Below, piece by piece: positions 18,164 through 25,873 of a stretch of DNA of 64,000 bases. Location: positions 930,001-994,000 of the forward strand of contig NZ_AP024237.1 of assembly GCF_016592155.1 (NCBI RefSeq), in the 5' to 3' direction. Numbering within the stretch: position 1 is the stretch's first letter; every line of letters starts with the position of its first letter. A program made the translations under genes and the position numbers. The DNA comes from Mycobacterium heckeshornense. Its GTDB lineage: Bacteria > Actinomycetota > Actinomycetes > Mycobacteriales > Mycobacteriaceae. Under the pieces are notes generated by a model that saw only the letters and a list, made by a program, of their open reading frames with translations, ran no database searches and was not told the origin of the DNA.

Positions 18164-18975
18164 GATGTCGTCTCTGTCCGACCGTTGCCGGTGCGGCGGC
18201 GCAGCGCGATGGCGTCGATGATGCGCCGGGCCGTCTGCCGGTCGATGGCGTAGGCGGAAAGGGCTTCAAGCTCGAGTTGGTCATCGAGCCGTTGCCCGAT
18301 GACGTCGAGCACCGTTTCCTTGGCCGAGCGCACCGCTTCCTGCTGGTGCGCGGCGATACGATTGGCCAGATTCCGGGCGGAGTTCATCAGCTCGTGGTGC
18401 GCGACGACGCGGGTGACCAGATTGGTTTGCAGGGCGCGCTGGGCGTCGATTGGTTCGCCGCTGAGTTCCAAATCAAGTGCCACGGCGATGCCGCACGCAT
18501 CGACAAGCCTGGTGATGCCGCCATCGCCGTGATGAAACCCCAACGCCACCAGAGGCGCACCGAACATGGCCCTATCGGAGGCGATACGAATGTCACAGGC
18601 TAGCGCCAGTTCCAGACCAGCGCCGAGCGCCCAGCCGTTGACCGCCCCGATCACCGGCTTGCGTATGCGGTGCAGGCCGCGGGTCAGCCCACCGATTCCG
18701 ACACTTTTGGCGTTGCGTCGTACCATGGCCGCGTCAGCGTCGGCCCACTGCTCGAACCAGGCATTGCGGTCCGCCCCAGCGCAAAACGCCGTCCCAGCGC
18801 CCGTCAGGATTGCCACGTCAACATCGTCGTCATCGCTGAAGTCCCGCCAGATCTGGCGCAGTCGCTGGTCCATTGTCGGATCGATCGCATTACGCACTTC
18901 CGGGCGGTTCAACGTGATCGTTGCGACCCGGTCCTTCTTGGCATAAATGACGCCGCCGACGGTCATGGTCGCCAT
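18160..18975 (-). CDS. Enoyl-CoA hydratase/isomerase family protein
   Basis: 271 aa crotonase. Motifs: LNRPEVRNAID, the oxyanion-hole AFCAGADRNAWF and VIGAVNGWALGAG, and GLELALACDIRIAS. The first hydratase Glu (Glu144 of rat ECH numbering) is present in GLEL. The second (Glu164) is replaced because the segment reads FGAPLVALGFHHGDGG. That pattern fits an isomerase, hydrolase or other crotonase more than a standard hydratase. A second ATG lies three codons in, right after a TATAAT-like -10, so a start at 18966 with a very short leader is possible. It forms an operon with the TetR at 17543. Confidence 0.85.
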   Translation of the reverse strand: MATMTVGGVIYAKKDRVATITLNRPEVRNAIDPTMDQRLRQIWRDFSDDDDVDVAILTGAGTAFCAGADRNAWFEQWADADAAMVRRNAKSVGIGGLTRGLHRIRKPVIGAVNGWALGAGLELALACDIRIASDRAMFGAPLVALGFHHGDGGITRLVDACGIAVALDLELSGEPIDAQRALQTNLVTRVVAHHELMNSARNLANRIAAHQQEAVRSAKETVLDVIGQRLDDQLELEALSAYAIDRQTARRIIDAIALRRRTGNGRTETTS

Positions 18976-19084
18976 ATTATATAAATCGCTCTACTAACAC
19001 AATGGGCGTGAATCTCGAATGCGTTCTCGCCGCGCCGCTTGCCACGGCCAGCCTCGAACCGCGCCTGCCGATCAAAGTGAGCAG

Positions 19085-19332
19085 CTGCTGGGTTATCTGG
19101 TCATGAATATGGCCGGTCTGGCTGCGGACCAGCGTTACTACGAACGCGCTGATTGCCGCTTGTCGGTTTTGAGCCGTTCGTCTCGGCTGACAACGAGTTC
19201 GCCTACAAGCCTGGCACGGACGTCGTCTTCTGCCGGCGACCCCGATCGAGCAGTTACTCGGCGGAATACATCGGCCTACAACAACTGGCGTTAATCGTGC
19301 GGGGCAGATGTTGGGCCCATGAAGCCCCGACG
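19085..19332 (+). pseudogene. Decayed VOC (glyoxalase/dioxygenase fold) gene fragment
   Basis: This stretch fills most of a 399-base gap between the crotonase and P450 genes. Frame A (19085-19150) reads GYLVMNMAGLAADQRYYER, like the first strand and helix of a VOC domain. A different frame from about 19153 continues LPLVGFEPFVSADNEFAYKP, then GTDVVFCRRP and IGLQQLALIVRGR, which match the rest of a VOC module in the right order. The shift falls between YYER and LPL, and the C-terminal part fades after about 19332. The His expected in the GLQHLAF strand is Gln. I read it as one broken gene; it is based on pattern recognition only. Confidence 0.45.
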
Positions 19333-19374
19333 TGTTCGCTCTGGCTGATCAAGCGCTGGCATGTCGGGATGGGC

Positions 19375-20661
19375 TCACCCAGCGGGCGTGAACGTCAGGT
19401 GCAGTTCGGAAAGGCCGCGCAAGATGTAGGTCGGCTCATAGGTATAGCGGCGATCGCCGGGTGGGCCGTGTTTGGCTTCGTTGATCTTGATATCGGACAT
19501 CCGGTCCAAAATCCGCTCGATCGAGACGCGGCCTTCCACCCGGGCCAGCGGTCCGCCGGGGCAGGAATGCACGCCGCGGGCAAACGCCATGTGCTCGCGG
19601 ACGTTCTTGCGATCGAGCCGGAACTCGTGCGGATTCTCGAAGCGGCGCGGATCGCGGTTGGCCGCGCCCGGCAAAACCATCACGATGGCGCCGGCGGGAA
19701 TGTCGACGCCGGCCACCGTGGTGGACCTGCGGGCCAGCCGGGAGTCACTTTTGACCGGACTCTCGAAGCGCAGCGACTCCTCGATGAACGCCGGAATCAA
19801 ACTGCGGTCCTGGCGCAGCCGCTGCTGGATATCCGGGCGGTCACCGAGCACCTGTAGCGCCGCGGACAGCAGCTTGGCGGTGGTCTCCTGCCCGGCCGCG
19901 AACAGGAAGGTGGCCGAGCGCACCACCTCGATGACGTCGGGGGTGGATCCGTCCGGGTACTTTGCCGTCGCCAGCGCGGTCAGCACATCGTCGCGCGGCT
20001 CCCGGCGCCGGTCTTCGATGTAGGAGCAGAACTTCTCGTCAAGCCACTCCAGCGGGTTGATGCCGACCGACTCATGGTCGAGCGACCCAACCCGCGCCCC
20101 GGGACGATCGGCACCCAGCACGGTGCGGAACTGCTTGTGGTCTTCTTCGGGGACCCCGAGCAGGTCGGCGATCACCAGGGTGGCGAAGGGCTTGGAGTAT
20201 TCGGCGATGAACTCACACTCACCCTCGGCGAGAAATTCCTCGAGCTGGCGGTCGGCCAGGCGCCACATGAAGTCTTCGTTTTCCTTCAGCCGGCTCGGCG
20301 TCAGCAGCCGGCTCAGCAGCGAGCGTGCCCGGGTGTGCTCCGGCGGGTCCATGGTCACCATGTGCTCGAACATCGGAAACTGGTCGCGGTGGGCGTCGAT
20401 CAGGGGCGTGAGATCCTCCAAACCTGAGCCCTCGGGTTCGAAGGGCAGCGGCGGAAACGGCCCGCCCAGTGCCACGCAGTTCGAGAATGAGTCGGTGTCC
20501 TTATACACCGCGGTGGCTTCGTCATAGCCGGTGACGGCGAAGACGTTGTAATTCGGCAGCTTGAGCACCGGGTTTTTGCTGCGCAGATAGTCGAAGTAGG
20601 GGTGCGGATCGGGCACCAGGGACGGGTCGGTGAAGAAGTCGACCGATTCGAAGGTGGTCAT
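19375..20661 (-). CDS. Cytochrome P450
   Basis: 428 aa from the ATG at 20661, with GGGAGG 11 bases upstream. The frame is open to 20751, but that would run through the operator. P450 marks: I-helix FAAGQETTAK, ExxR in EESLRFESP, and the heme loop FARGVHSCPGGPLARVEG with Cys near 367. The loop FARGVHSC lacks the usual Gly after Phe (F-A-R-G instead of F-G-x-G), a tolerated variant. It is divergent from the TetR at 20831 with a palindrome at 20731-20750 between them. That is the same arrangement as the module at 12805-15737, but with a different P450 family. Confidence 0.93.
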   Translation of the reverse strand: MTTFESVDFFTDPSLVPDPHPYFDYLRSKNPVLKLPNYNVFAVTGYDEATAVYKDTDSFSNCVALGGPFPPLPFEPEGSGLEDLTPLIDAHRDQFPMFEHMVTMDPPEHTRARSLLSRLLTPSRLKENEDFMWRLADRQLEEFLAEGECEFIAEYSKPFATLVIADLLGVPEEDHKQFRTVLGADRPGARVGSLDHESVGINPLEWLDEKFCSYIEDRRREPRDDVLTALATAKYPDGSTPDVIEVVRSATFLFAAGQETTAKLLSAALQVLGDRPDIQQRLRQDRSLIPAFIEESLRFESPVKSDSRLARRSTTVAGVDIPAGAIVMVLPGAANRDPRRFENPHEFRLDRKNVREHMAFARGVHSCPGGPLARVEGRVSIERILDRMSDIKINEAKHGPPGDRRYTYEPTYILRGLSELHLTFTPAG

Positions 20662-20730
20662 GCTCTGCGTGCCTCCCGATGCCGGCTTGCTTAGTGGCGG
20701 CCAGACACGACGCCGCCGAGTGCGATAAGG

Positions 20731-20750
20731 TGCTAAGCACCTGCTTAGCA
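20731..20750. promoter_or_regulatory. Perfect inverted repeat, probable TetR operator
   Basis: Arms TGCTAAGC and GCTTAGCA flank a 4-base spacer ACCT. The site lies between the divergent P450 (start 20661) and TetR (start 20831) genes. The core TAAGC-N4-GCTTA is the same as in 15044-15067, with identical spacing, while the outer bases differ. The two regulators nearby are paralogous, so related but possibly distinct operators are expected. Confidence 0.75.
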
Positions 20751-20830
20751 TGGTCGGATTGCCGTGGTCAAGGTGACGTTGTCGGGCCTCGATACGATCG
20801 GCGGGTGCGACAAGCGAACGGAGTCATCTG

Positions 20831-21448
20831 ATGACATCGGCGCGCAGGATCGGGGCGCCGGACGCCAAGAACCGCTCCGTGTTGCTCGACGCTGCCGAAC
20901 AGTTGATGCTCGAAGAGGGTTATGCCGCAGTCACTTCGCGCCGGGTTGCACAGAAGGCTGCGCTCAAGCCGCAACTGGTTCACTACTACTTCCGGACGAT
21001 GGACGATCTGTTCCTGGCCGCGTTTCGCCGTCGCGCCGAAGACGGGCTGCGCCTCCAGGCGCAGGCGCTGGACTCGCCGCAACCGTTGTGGGCGCTGTGG
21101 CGCTTCAGCACCGATCCCGCGGCCACCGCGCTGACGATGGAGTATGTGGCGCTGGCCAATCATCGCAAAGTGCTCAAAGCCGAAATTGGTTATTACGCTG
21201 AGCGTTTCCGTGAAGAGCAAACTAAGGCGCTGTCGATGGTTCTGGAGCGCTACGGCATTGATCCCGCGGAAGTGCCGCCGCTGGTGTGGTCAGTCCTTAT
21301 GACCAGTATTTCTCGGGTGCTGGTGATGGAACAGGCCCTCGATGTGTCGCTCGGGCATCCCGAGACCGTGGCGTTCGTCGAGCGCTATCTGCGTCGACTG
21401 GAGGGCGAACCGTCAGTGGTTGCTGATTCCCCGCGGTCATGTCGATGA
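20831..21448 (+). CDS. TetR-family regulator of the P450 module (copy 2)
   Basis: 205 aa, ATG at 20831. The HTH is TSRRVAQKAALKPQLVHYYF, and the ligand domain starts FRRRAEDGLRLQAQALDSPQ and continues PLWALWRFS. It is clearly paralogous to the TetR at 15144 over its whole length. Recognition-helix residues are similar (KAALKPQLVHYYF against KAGLRSQLVHYYF), consistent with the shared operator core. It stands alone on its strand, divergent from one P450 gene. The next gene (VOC protein) is convergent, with about 100 bases between in which I see no gene. Confidence 0.9.
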   Translation: MTSARRIGAPDAKNRSVLLDAAEQLMLEEGYAAVTSRRVAQKAALKPQLVHYYFRTMDDLFLAAFRRRAEDGLRLQAQALDSPQPLWALWRFSTDPAATALTMEYVALANHRKVLKAEIGYYAERFREEQTKALSMVLERYGIDPAEVPPLVWSVLMTSISRVLVMEQALDVSLGHPETVAFVERYLRRLEGEPSVVADSPRSCR

Positions 21449-21548
21449 ATTCAAGGCCGGCTGAACAAGTGCGCGAAACCCGACGTGACTGTCGGTTGCG
21501 TGAGCAAGCCCGCAGATATGCGGGTTCCGCCGAACCTCGCGGCGCACG

Positions 21549-22010
21549 TCACTGGCCGGTGTAGCCCCACATCTGAGCCGAGTTTCGCTCCCCGTTGGGA
21601 AAGGACACGAACTCGACGGGGGTACCGTCGGGGTCGCGCACGAAGAACATGCGCACACCGCCGATGTCGACCGGTTGCTGTTCGGGCTGGATGCCCGCGG
21701 CAGTGATCGCGGCCGCGGTGGCGTCGATGTCGCGGACGCTTAAGGAGACGTTCGGGCAACCGAGCTTGGCGTCGCGCCGCTGTGGTTGCAAATCGCGGTG
21801 AGCGAAATCAAGAAGCTCCACCACCGCGCCGCCGTGCATCACGGGCCCGGTTTCTCCGGTAACCGTTTCCATCGCCGGCACCTCGAGCTGGAGATCGAAG
21901 AATACCTCGAGGCCGAGCAGGTCGCGATAGAAAGCCAGAGACACTTCCATGTCCGACACCGCGATGCAGATGTGGGAGAGGCCAAGCAGTTCAATTGGTT
22001 TCCGCGTCAT
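21549..22010 (-). CDS. VOC-family (glyoxalase/dioxygenase fold) protein
   Basis: 153 aa from the ATG at 22010 in an ATGA overlap with the FAD/NAD oxidoreductase gene. One VOC module pair is seen: LSHICIAVSDMEVSLAFYRD with a possible metal His, then VVELLDFAHR, then VSLSVRDIDATAAAI and VRMFFVRDPDGTPVEFVSF with the usual C-terminal Glu ligand. It could be a lyase, epimerase or extradiol-type dioxygenase; the sequence does not decide. It is the last gene of the minus-strand operon that starts at 25717. Confidence 0.85.
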   Translation of the reverse strand: MTRKPIELLGLSHICIAVSDMEVSLAFYRDLLGLEVFFDLQLEVPAMETVTGETGPVMHGGAVVELLDFAHRDLQPQRRDAKLGCPNVSLSVRDIDATAAAITAAGIQPEQQPVDIGGVRMFFVRDPDGTPVEFVSFPNGERNSAQMWGYTGQ

Positions 22011-23164
22011 TGGGCAGATGTCCCTTCGGGTGCGCCGGCGAGCTGTGGGTCGTTGCGCCGAACCCCGTGGTAATAGCCCCAACCCACGACCAATGGCAGT
22101 AGTACCTTGTGAAACGTCCACGCGGAGAAGCGGAAAGCACGTCCGTGGGAGGTGTAGACCTCAAGTCCGTCGGGCAGGGGACCCAGCACCGAGCCCCATC
22201 GCCGGGCCGGAGGCTGGTAGTGACGCAGCGGTTTCCCGGCGAACGCGGCGCGCACATTGTGGGCCAGCAACGCGTCGGCCCGGTTCCGGGCCGAGGTGCG
22301 AAGCGGGTCGGTGGCTGCAACGTCGCCGACCGCGAACAGATCTGGATGACCGGGAACGCGCAAATCCGTTGTCACGCGGACGAAGCCGTGCTCGTCAAGC
22401 AGCTCCTCCGGCAGCCATCCTGTATTGGGCCGGACCCGGCCGACCGCCCACAGCACCGCGTTGGCTGATGCCGGCGGTTGCCCGGTGCTCCATCGCACCG
22501 GTTCGCTGGTGATCTGATCGCAGGCAAAGCCGGCGGGTATCACGGCTCGGTGGCGCGGATGGAGCCGCACGCCGAGGTCGGTGAGGCGCCCTGCGACGCG
22601 GTCCCAGGTCCGCGGGTGATGGTGGATGAGCGCCCGCTCCCCGGGGAAATACAGATCGACCCGTTTGTCCGGCCAGGTGGTAGCGAGCTGAGCGGCGCTG
22701 TTTGCCGCCGCGGCGCCACCGCCGATCACAATGAGCGATTCGGCGGTGGCCAGGCGCTCATGCGTCATGCGCAGTTCGGTGTCGACCTCGGTCGCCGTCT
22801 GCAGCGTGGGTTGGCGCCAAAACCCATTGGTCACACCGGTCGAGATCACCAAGGCGTCGTAGTGCTCGGCGACTTCCGATCCGTCGGCGCTGTGCGCGAA
22901 CACCGTTCGGGTTGTCAGGTCGACCCTCGTCAGCGACGCATGGACGATTCGTACCCGGTCCAGGCCACGAAACCGGTCGAATGGGATCCAATTCACCCGT
23001 GCCCACTGTTCAGGGCGGCTGAGCCGCCAGCCCAGCTCTTGCCCGCTGAGCAACCCAGGTTTGGCCGATATTGCGACGACATCAGCGTGGCGAGCCAGTC
23101 GGATGGCCGCCAGGACACCGCTGTCACCGAGCCCGGCGACAACAACCCGCTTCCGGCTCACCAC
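22007..23164 (-). CDS. FAD-dependent NAD(P)H oxidoreductase (NDH-2/AIF-like)
   Basis: 385 aa, GTG start one base after the upstream stop; a second GTG follows directly. The FAD-binding start is VVVAGLGDSGVLAAIRLA. ALVISTGVTNG is the middle motif, the NAD(P)-binding fold is SLIVIGGGAAAANSAAQLA, and DLFAVGDVAATDPLR is the second FAD motif. No CxxC redox pair is visible, so it is more like NDH-2, AMID/FSP1 or ferredoxin reductase than a disulfide reductase. It may supply electrons to oxygenases encoded nearby. The C-terminus (VVGWGYYHGVRRND) is hydrophobic and may touch the membrane. Confidence 0.85.
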   Translation of the reverse strand: MVSRKRVVVAGLGDSGVLAAIRLARHADVVAISAKPGLLSGQELGWRLSRPEQWARVNWIPFDRFRGLDRVRIVHASLTRVDLTTRTVFAHSADGSEVAEHYDALVISTGVTNGFWRQPTLQTATEVDTELRMTHERLATAESLIVIGGGAAAANSAAQLATTWPDKRVDLYFPGERALIHHHPRTWDRVAGRLTDLGVRLHPRHRAVIPAGFACDQITSEPVRWSTGQPPASANAVLWAVGRVRPNTGWLPEELLDEHGFVRVTTDLRVPGHPDLFAVGDVAATDPLRTSARNRADALLAHNVRAAFAGKPLRHYQPPARRWGSVLGPLPDGLEVYTSHGRAFRFSAWTFHKVLLPLVVGWGYYHGVRRNDPQLAGAPEGTSAQ

Positions 23165-23165
23165 G

Positions 23166-23669
23166 TCAGTCCAGTTGCCAGTTCATGTTTTTGGCGAAGG
23201 CAAGCGCATCCGGGGAGATGGTGCCCAAGGCCTGGCAACGCTTGGTGTACTCGTGGACCATGGCCAGGAAGTTAAGCGGGTTGTATGCGTCCTCTTCGTA
23301 GCTCCACAGCCCGTTGCCGGCGTAGTGCAGCACCGTCAGGGTGGCGGCCTGATGGATGCTGCCGTCGCCGGGATCCTTCATACGGTTGAGAATCTTCCCG
23401 ATGACCCAGCCTCGATCTTCGTCGATCGTGTACCACTGTGCTGGGTAGAACGGCATCTCGGAGCCAGGAAACACGCTCATCGTCGAGGCGATCCACTCGC
23501 GGATCCGTTCTCTGCCATGCATTTCGCCGTATACATGTTCCAGGTAGACGGCGTCCTCGGTAAACAGGTCGGCGTAGTGCGACCAGTCCGAGCTTCGTCC
23601 TATTTCGACGACCGCCTGGCTGTAGTCGCGGAACGCACGCTCGATCTCACCGCGTGACCACTGCCCCAT
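23166..23669 (-). CDS. NTF2-like/SnoaL-type protein
   Basis: 167 aa. The N-terminal half shows an NTF2-like fold: EIERAFRDYSQAVVEIGRSS, HYADLFTEDAVYLEHVYGEM, GRERIREWIASTM. The pocket-forming second half contains WYTIDEDRGWVIGKILNRM and VLHYAGNGLWSYEEDAYNP. Such proteins act as small-molecule isomerases, dehydratases or hydrolases (ketosteroid isomerase, limonene epoxide hydrolase, scytalone dehydratase types). Glu/Asp/His/Tyr side chains are available, but I cannot assign the reaction. It lies in the operon between TetR (16-base gap) and the FAD oxidoreductase (1-base gap). Confidence 0.85.
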   Translation of the reverse strand: MGQWSRGEIERAFRDYSQAVVEIGRSSDWSHYADLFTEDAVYLEHVYGEMHGRERIREWIASTMSVFPGSEMPFYPAQWYTIDEDRGWVIGKILNRMKDPGDGSIHQAATLTVLHYAGNGLWSYEEDAYNPLNFLAMVHEYTKRCQALGTISPDALAFAKNMNWQLD

Positions 23670-23685
23670 CTGCTCCTCCGATCAG

Positions 23686-24354
23686 CTAGCGCCGTGCTCT
23701 TGTCTGAGGTCGGGCGGTTCGGCTGCGCCGCGGTTGCCAGCGGGGATGCAGCACAGCTTCCAACGCCTCAGACACCAGCACCTGAAGCGGCTGCCGATCC
23801 TCGGTGCCGGTACGCACCCATCGCTGAAACGCGAAATCTGCTGCGGCAAAAGCCAAGTGGACCAGCAAGGCGGGCCGGATGTCGTGCTCGGGGTCGGTTC
23901 GCATGCGGGCGGCAGTGAGTTTGACCAACCGGCTCTTGTCCTCCGGGGCCATGCTGACTTTCTCGAGCAGGTTGGGGGCGGCCAGGATGGCCGCACGCCA
24001 TTGTTCTGTCTCGCTGTCGTGGAAGGCGCCAGTGCGGGCTTCGATTGCGCGCGCTAGCGCGACGTCGGGCGATTCCTCGCTGGGCCGCTGTTCGAGCAGC
24101 AACGCAATGGCCTCCCAACCCCGCCGTACCTGGTCTAGGAGCAGTTCTTCTTTGCTGGTGATGTGGCGAAAGAAGGTGCTGGGCGAAACACCCGCGGCGG
24201 CTGCGATCTGCTCGGTGGTGACATTGTCGAAGCCGTGAACGGCGAACAGCCGGTAGGCCGCCAATCGGATATCGGCGCGAATCTGTGCACGCTGGCGGTC
24301 TCGCAATGACGAGGGCTTGACGGGTGGGCTTTCCGCGGCGATGTCGTCGGTCAT
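23686..24354 (-). CDS. TetR-family regulator in a catabolic operon
   Basis: 222 aa, ATG in an ATGA overlap with the SDR fragment. The N-terminal HTH domain has IRLAAYRLFAVHGFDNVTTE and IAAAAGVSPSTFFRHITSKE. The effector domain (about 85-200) is of the acyl-CoA-responsive TetR_C_17-like kind by look, but I am not sure. The C-terminus is Arg-rich (RRSRTARPQTRARR). It is encoded in the middle of the operon 25717 to 21549. The palindrome at 25784-25802 upstream of the first gene is the obvious candidate target. Confidence 0.88.
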   Translation of the reverse strand: MTDDIAAESPPVKPSSLRDRQRAQIRADIRLAAYRLFAVHGFDNVTTEQIAAAAGVSPSTFFRHITSKEELLLDQVRRGWEAIALLLEQRPSEESPDVALARAIEARTGAFHDSETEQWRAAILAAPNLLEKVSMAPEDKSRLVKLTAARMRTDPEHDIRPALLVHLAFAAADFAFQRWVRTGTEDRQPLQVLVSEALEAVLHPRWQPRRSRTARPQTRARR

Positions 24355-24632
24355 CGTACCGAGATGTCGAGCCGCCCGAACTGCGCGACGGTCGTGTCGA
24401 CGAGATTGGTTACGTCCTCGTCGATCATCACGTCGGTAACCACCGCCAGCCCGGTGCGAACGGTCTGTTCGATTGGGCGCACGGTGTCATCCAGATGGGA
24501 TTTCGCACGGGCGGCGACCACGACGTTGTCTCCCGCCTCGGCCGGCGCGACCGCGCTGCCGCGACCGATGCCGGCACCGCCGCCGGTGACGATGGCGACC
24601 TGATCGGTGATCCGCAGATCGTCGAGAATCAC
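24351..24632 (-). pseudogene. Truncated SDR gene (N-terminal nucleotide-binding part only)
   Basis: 93 codons with intact SDR N-terminal features: VAIVTGGGAGIGRGSAVAPA, the VVVAARAK strand, and a break just after FGRLDI, where a normal SDR continues VVNNAGG. The active-site Ser, Tyr and Lys region is missing entirely, so it cannot be a dehydrogenase. The fragment starts in an ATGA overlap with the DapB-like gene and its TGA overlaps the TetR ATG. The deletion therefore fused the stump neatly into the operon, or translational coupling keeps it. The alanine in the SAVAPAEAG helix also departs from the usual LARRLA. Confidence 0.7.
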
Positions 24633-25717
24633 CGCACCGCCCCGGCGAGTCTGGGCGCGGGCCGCCCGGCGATCATCGGTAGATCGAGGTAGGTCTTGAT
24701 GCCCGGGTCAGCGGCACACACATGCGGGATCGCGTGCACGCAGTGATTGGCGGTGGCCACGACGCCAGGGTTTCGCCGCAGGCCCTCGGCGATCGACTCC
24801 GGTTGCAAGCCTTTGACAATCAGTTCGACATCGGGGTCGCCGGTGATCTGAATCTCGAAGCGCTCACCGCGGTCGCCGAAGCTCCAGTTCGGGTCCAGGT
24901 GCTCTTCACCCATCAGCCAGTTGACCGCGGCGGTGATCACCGGCTGCCCGTCGACGAGAGCCTGCCAGCGGAAGCGACGCGCGGCCACCCTGCCGGGCTC
25001 GATCGTGAGGAAGCCCGCGTCGATGGGTGCGGTGGCCACCGCGACTTCCTGGGTCGACGAGAACGTCGGATCCCTGAATCCCAGATAGTCGGCCACCATC
25101 CACACCGAAGCCTTGAAACCCCTTTCCAGCAAGCTGGCCATCGGGCTGCCGGCGGCCTCCTCCGGCGTGGCGCCAAAGCCCATGATGTGACGCACCACAT
25201 CGGGTGCGTTATAGGTGCGGATGTCGGAGAACTCCTCGGCCCGCACGTGTGTGATCGCCGTGGATAACGCCGAAATCATCAGCGGGAACTTCTCGGTGAT
25301 CCCGCCGGGATGAATGCCGGAGCCATGCAACGTCACGCCACCGTCGAAACAGGCTCGCTCGATGGCTTTAACGCGCGGATCGGTTCGATCCGGGTACACC
25401 CAGCCCACAGGTGTGACGACGTTTTTCTCCGACCGCAGAATGGCTTTGACCTCGTCGTCGTTGGGAATCAGCGGCGCGTACACTATGCAGTCCGCATCAA
25501 CCGCCAGGATGTCATCCTTGTTCGAGGTGGCCTTAACACCCAAGGGCTCGCGACCGAGGATCTCACCGACGTCGCGGCCATGCTTGTCGGCGCTGTAGAC
25601 CCAACAGCCGGCCAATTCGAGGTCGGGATGATTGAGCACGGCCTCGATCGCCGCCTTGCCGACACCACCGGTCGCCCATTGGATCACTTTGAAGGCCTTG
25701 GTGTTTCGTGGGTCCAT
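24629..25717 (-). CDS. DapB-like NAD(P)-dependent dehydrogenase
   Basis: 362 aa. The Rossmann start is FKVIQWATGGVGKAAIEAVL and resembles the dihydrodipicolinate-reductase N-terminal domain. The mid-region GSGIHPGGITEKFPLMIS is typical of actinobacterial proteins annotated as NAD(P)H-dependent amine dehydrogenase-like or DapB-N domain proteins. It is not DapB itself (too long, no lysine-pathway neighbours). It is the first gene of the operon 25717 to 21549, preceded by a palindrome at 25784-25802. Its reaction is unknown; relatives often sit in steroid, terpenoid or aromatic catabolic clusters of mycobacteria. Confidence 0.85.
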   Translation of the reverse strand: MDPRNTKAFKVIQWATGGVGKAAIEAVLNHPDLELAGCWVYSADKHGRDVGEILGREPLGVKATSNKDDILAVDADCIVYAPLIPNDDEVKAILRSEKNVVTPVGWVYPDRTDPRVKAIERACFDGGVTLHGSGIHPGGITEKFPLMISALSTAITHVRAEEFSDIRTYNAPDVVRHIMGFGATPEEAAGSPMASLLERGFKASVWMVADYLGFRDPTFSSTQEVAVATAPIDAGFLTIEPGRVAARRFRWQALVDGQPVITAAVNWLMGEEHLDPNWSFGDRGERFEIQITGDPDVELIVKGLQPESIAEGLRRNPGVVATANHCVHAIPHVCAADPGIKTYLDLPMIAGRPAPRLAGAVR

Positions 25718-25783
25718 CGACCACCGTCCTACTCGAACCCAGACGCTTCGGCTAGCGACTCCTTGGTCAGGAGCCTATGGCGA

Positions 25784-25802
25784 GTTGACAGTGACTGTCA
25801 AC
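25784..25802. promoter_or_regulatory. Perfect palindrome, probable TetR operator
   Basis: Arms GTTGACAG and CTGTCAAC flank TGA. It lies 66 bases upstream of the DapB-like gene and 72 bases after the stop of the MmpS-like secreted protein gene. The TetR at 23686 is in the operon that would be controlled. The 19-base size and TGACAG-N3-CTGTCA form are typical of TetR dimers. Part of it (TTGACA) also resembles a -35 box, which would make binding directly block the promoter. Confidence 0.7.
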
Positions 25803-25873
25803 GAGTCGGGCCAATTGCCCGCTCACATGCCATGCTGGGTCGGAAAAGCGCTGCTGATCAACGAAATACGCGC

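Noticed and set aside
18976-19084. Operator for the TetR of 17543-18163 in the crotonase promoter
   Set aside because: The region is AT-rich with a TATAAT-like box, but I found no convincing palindrome.
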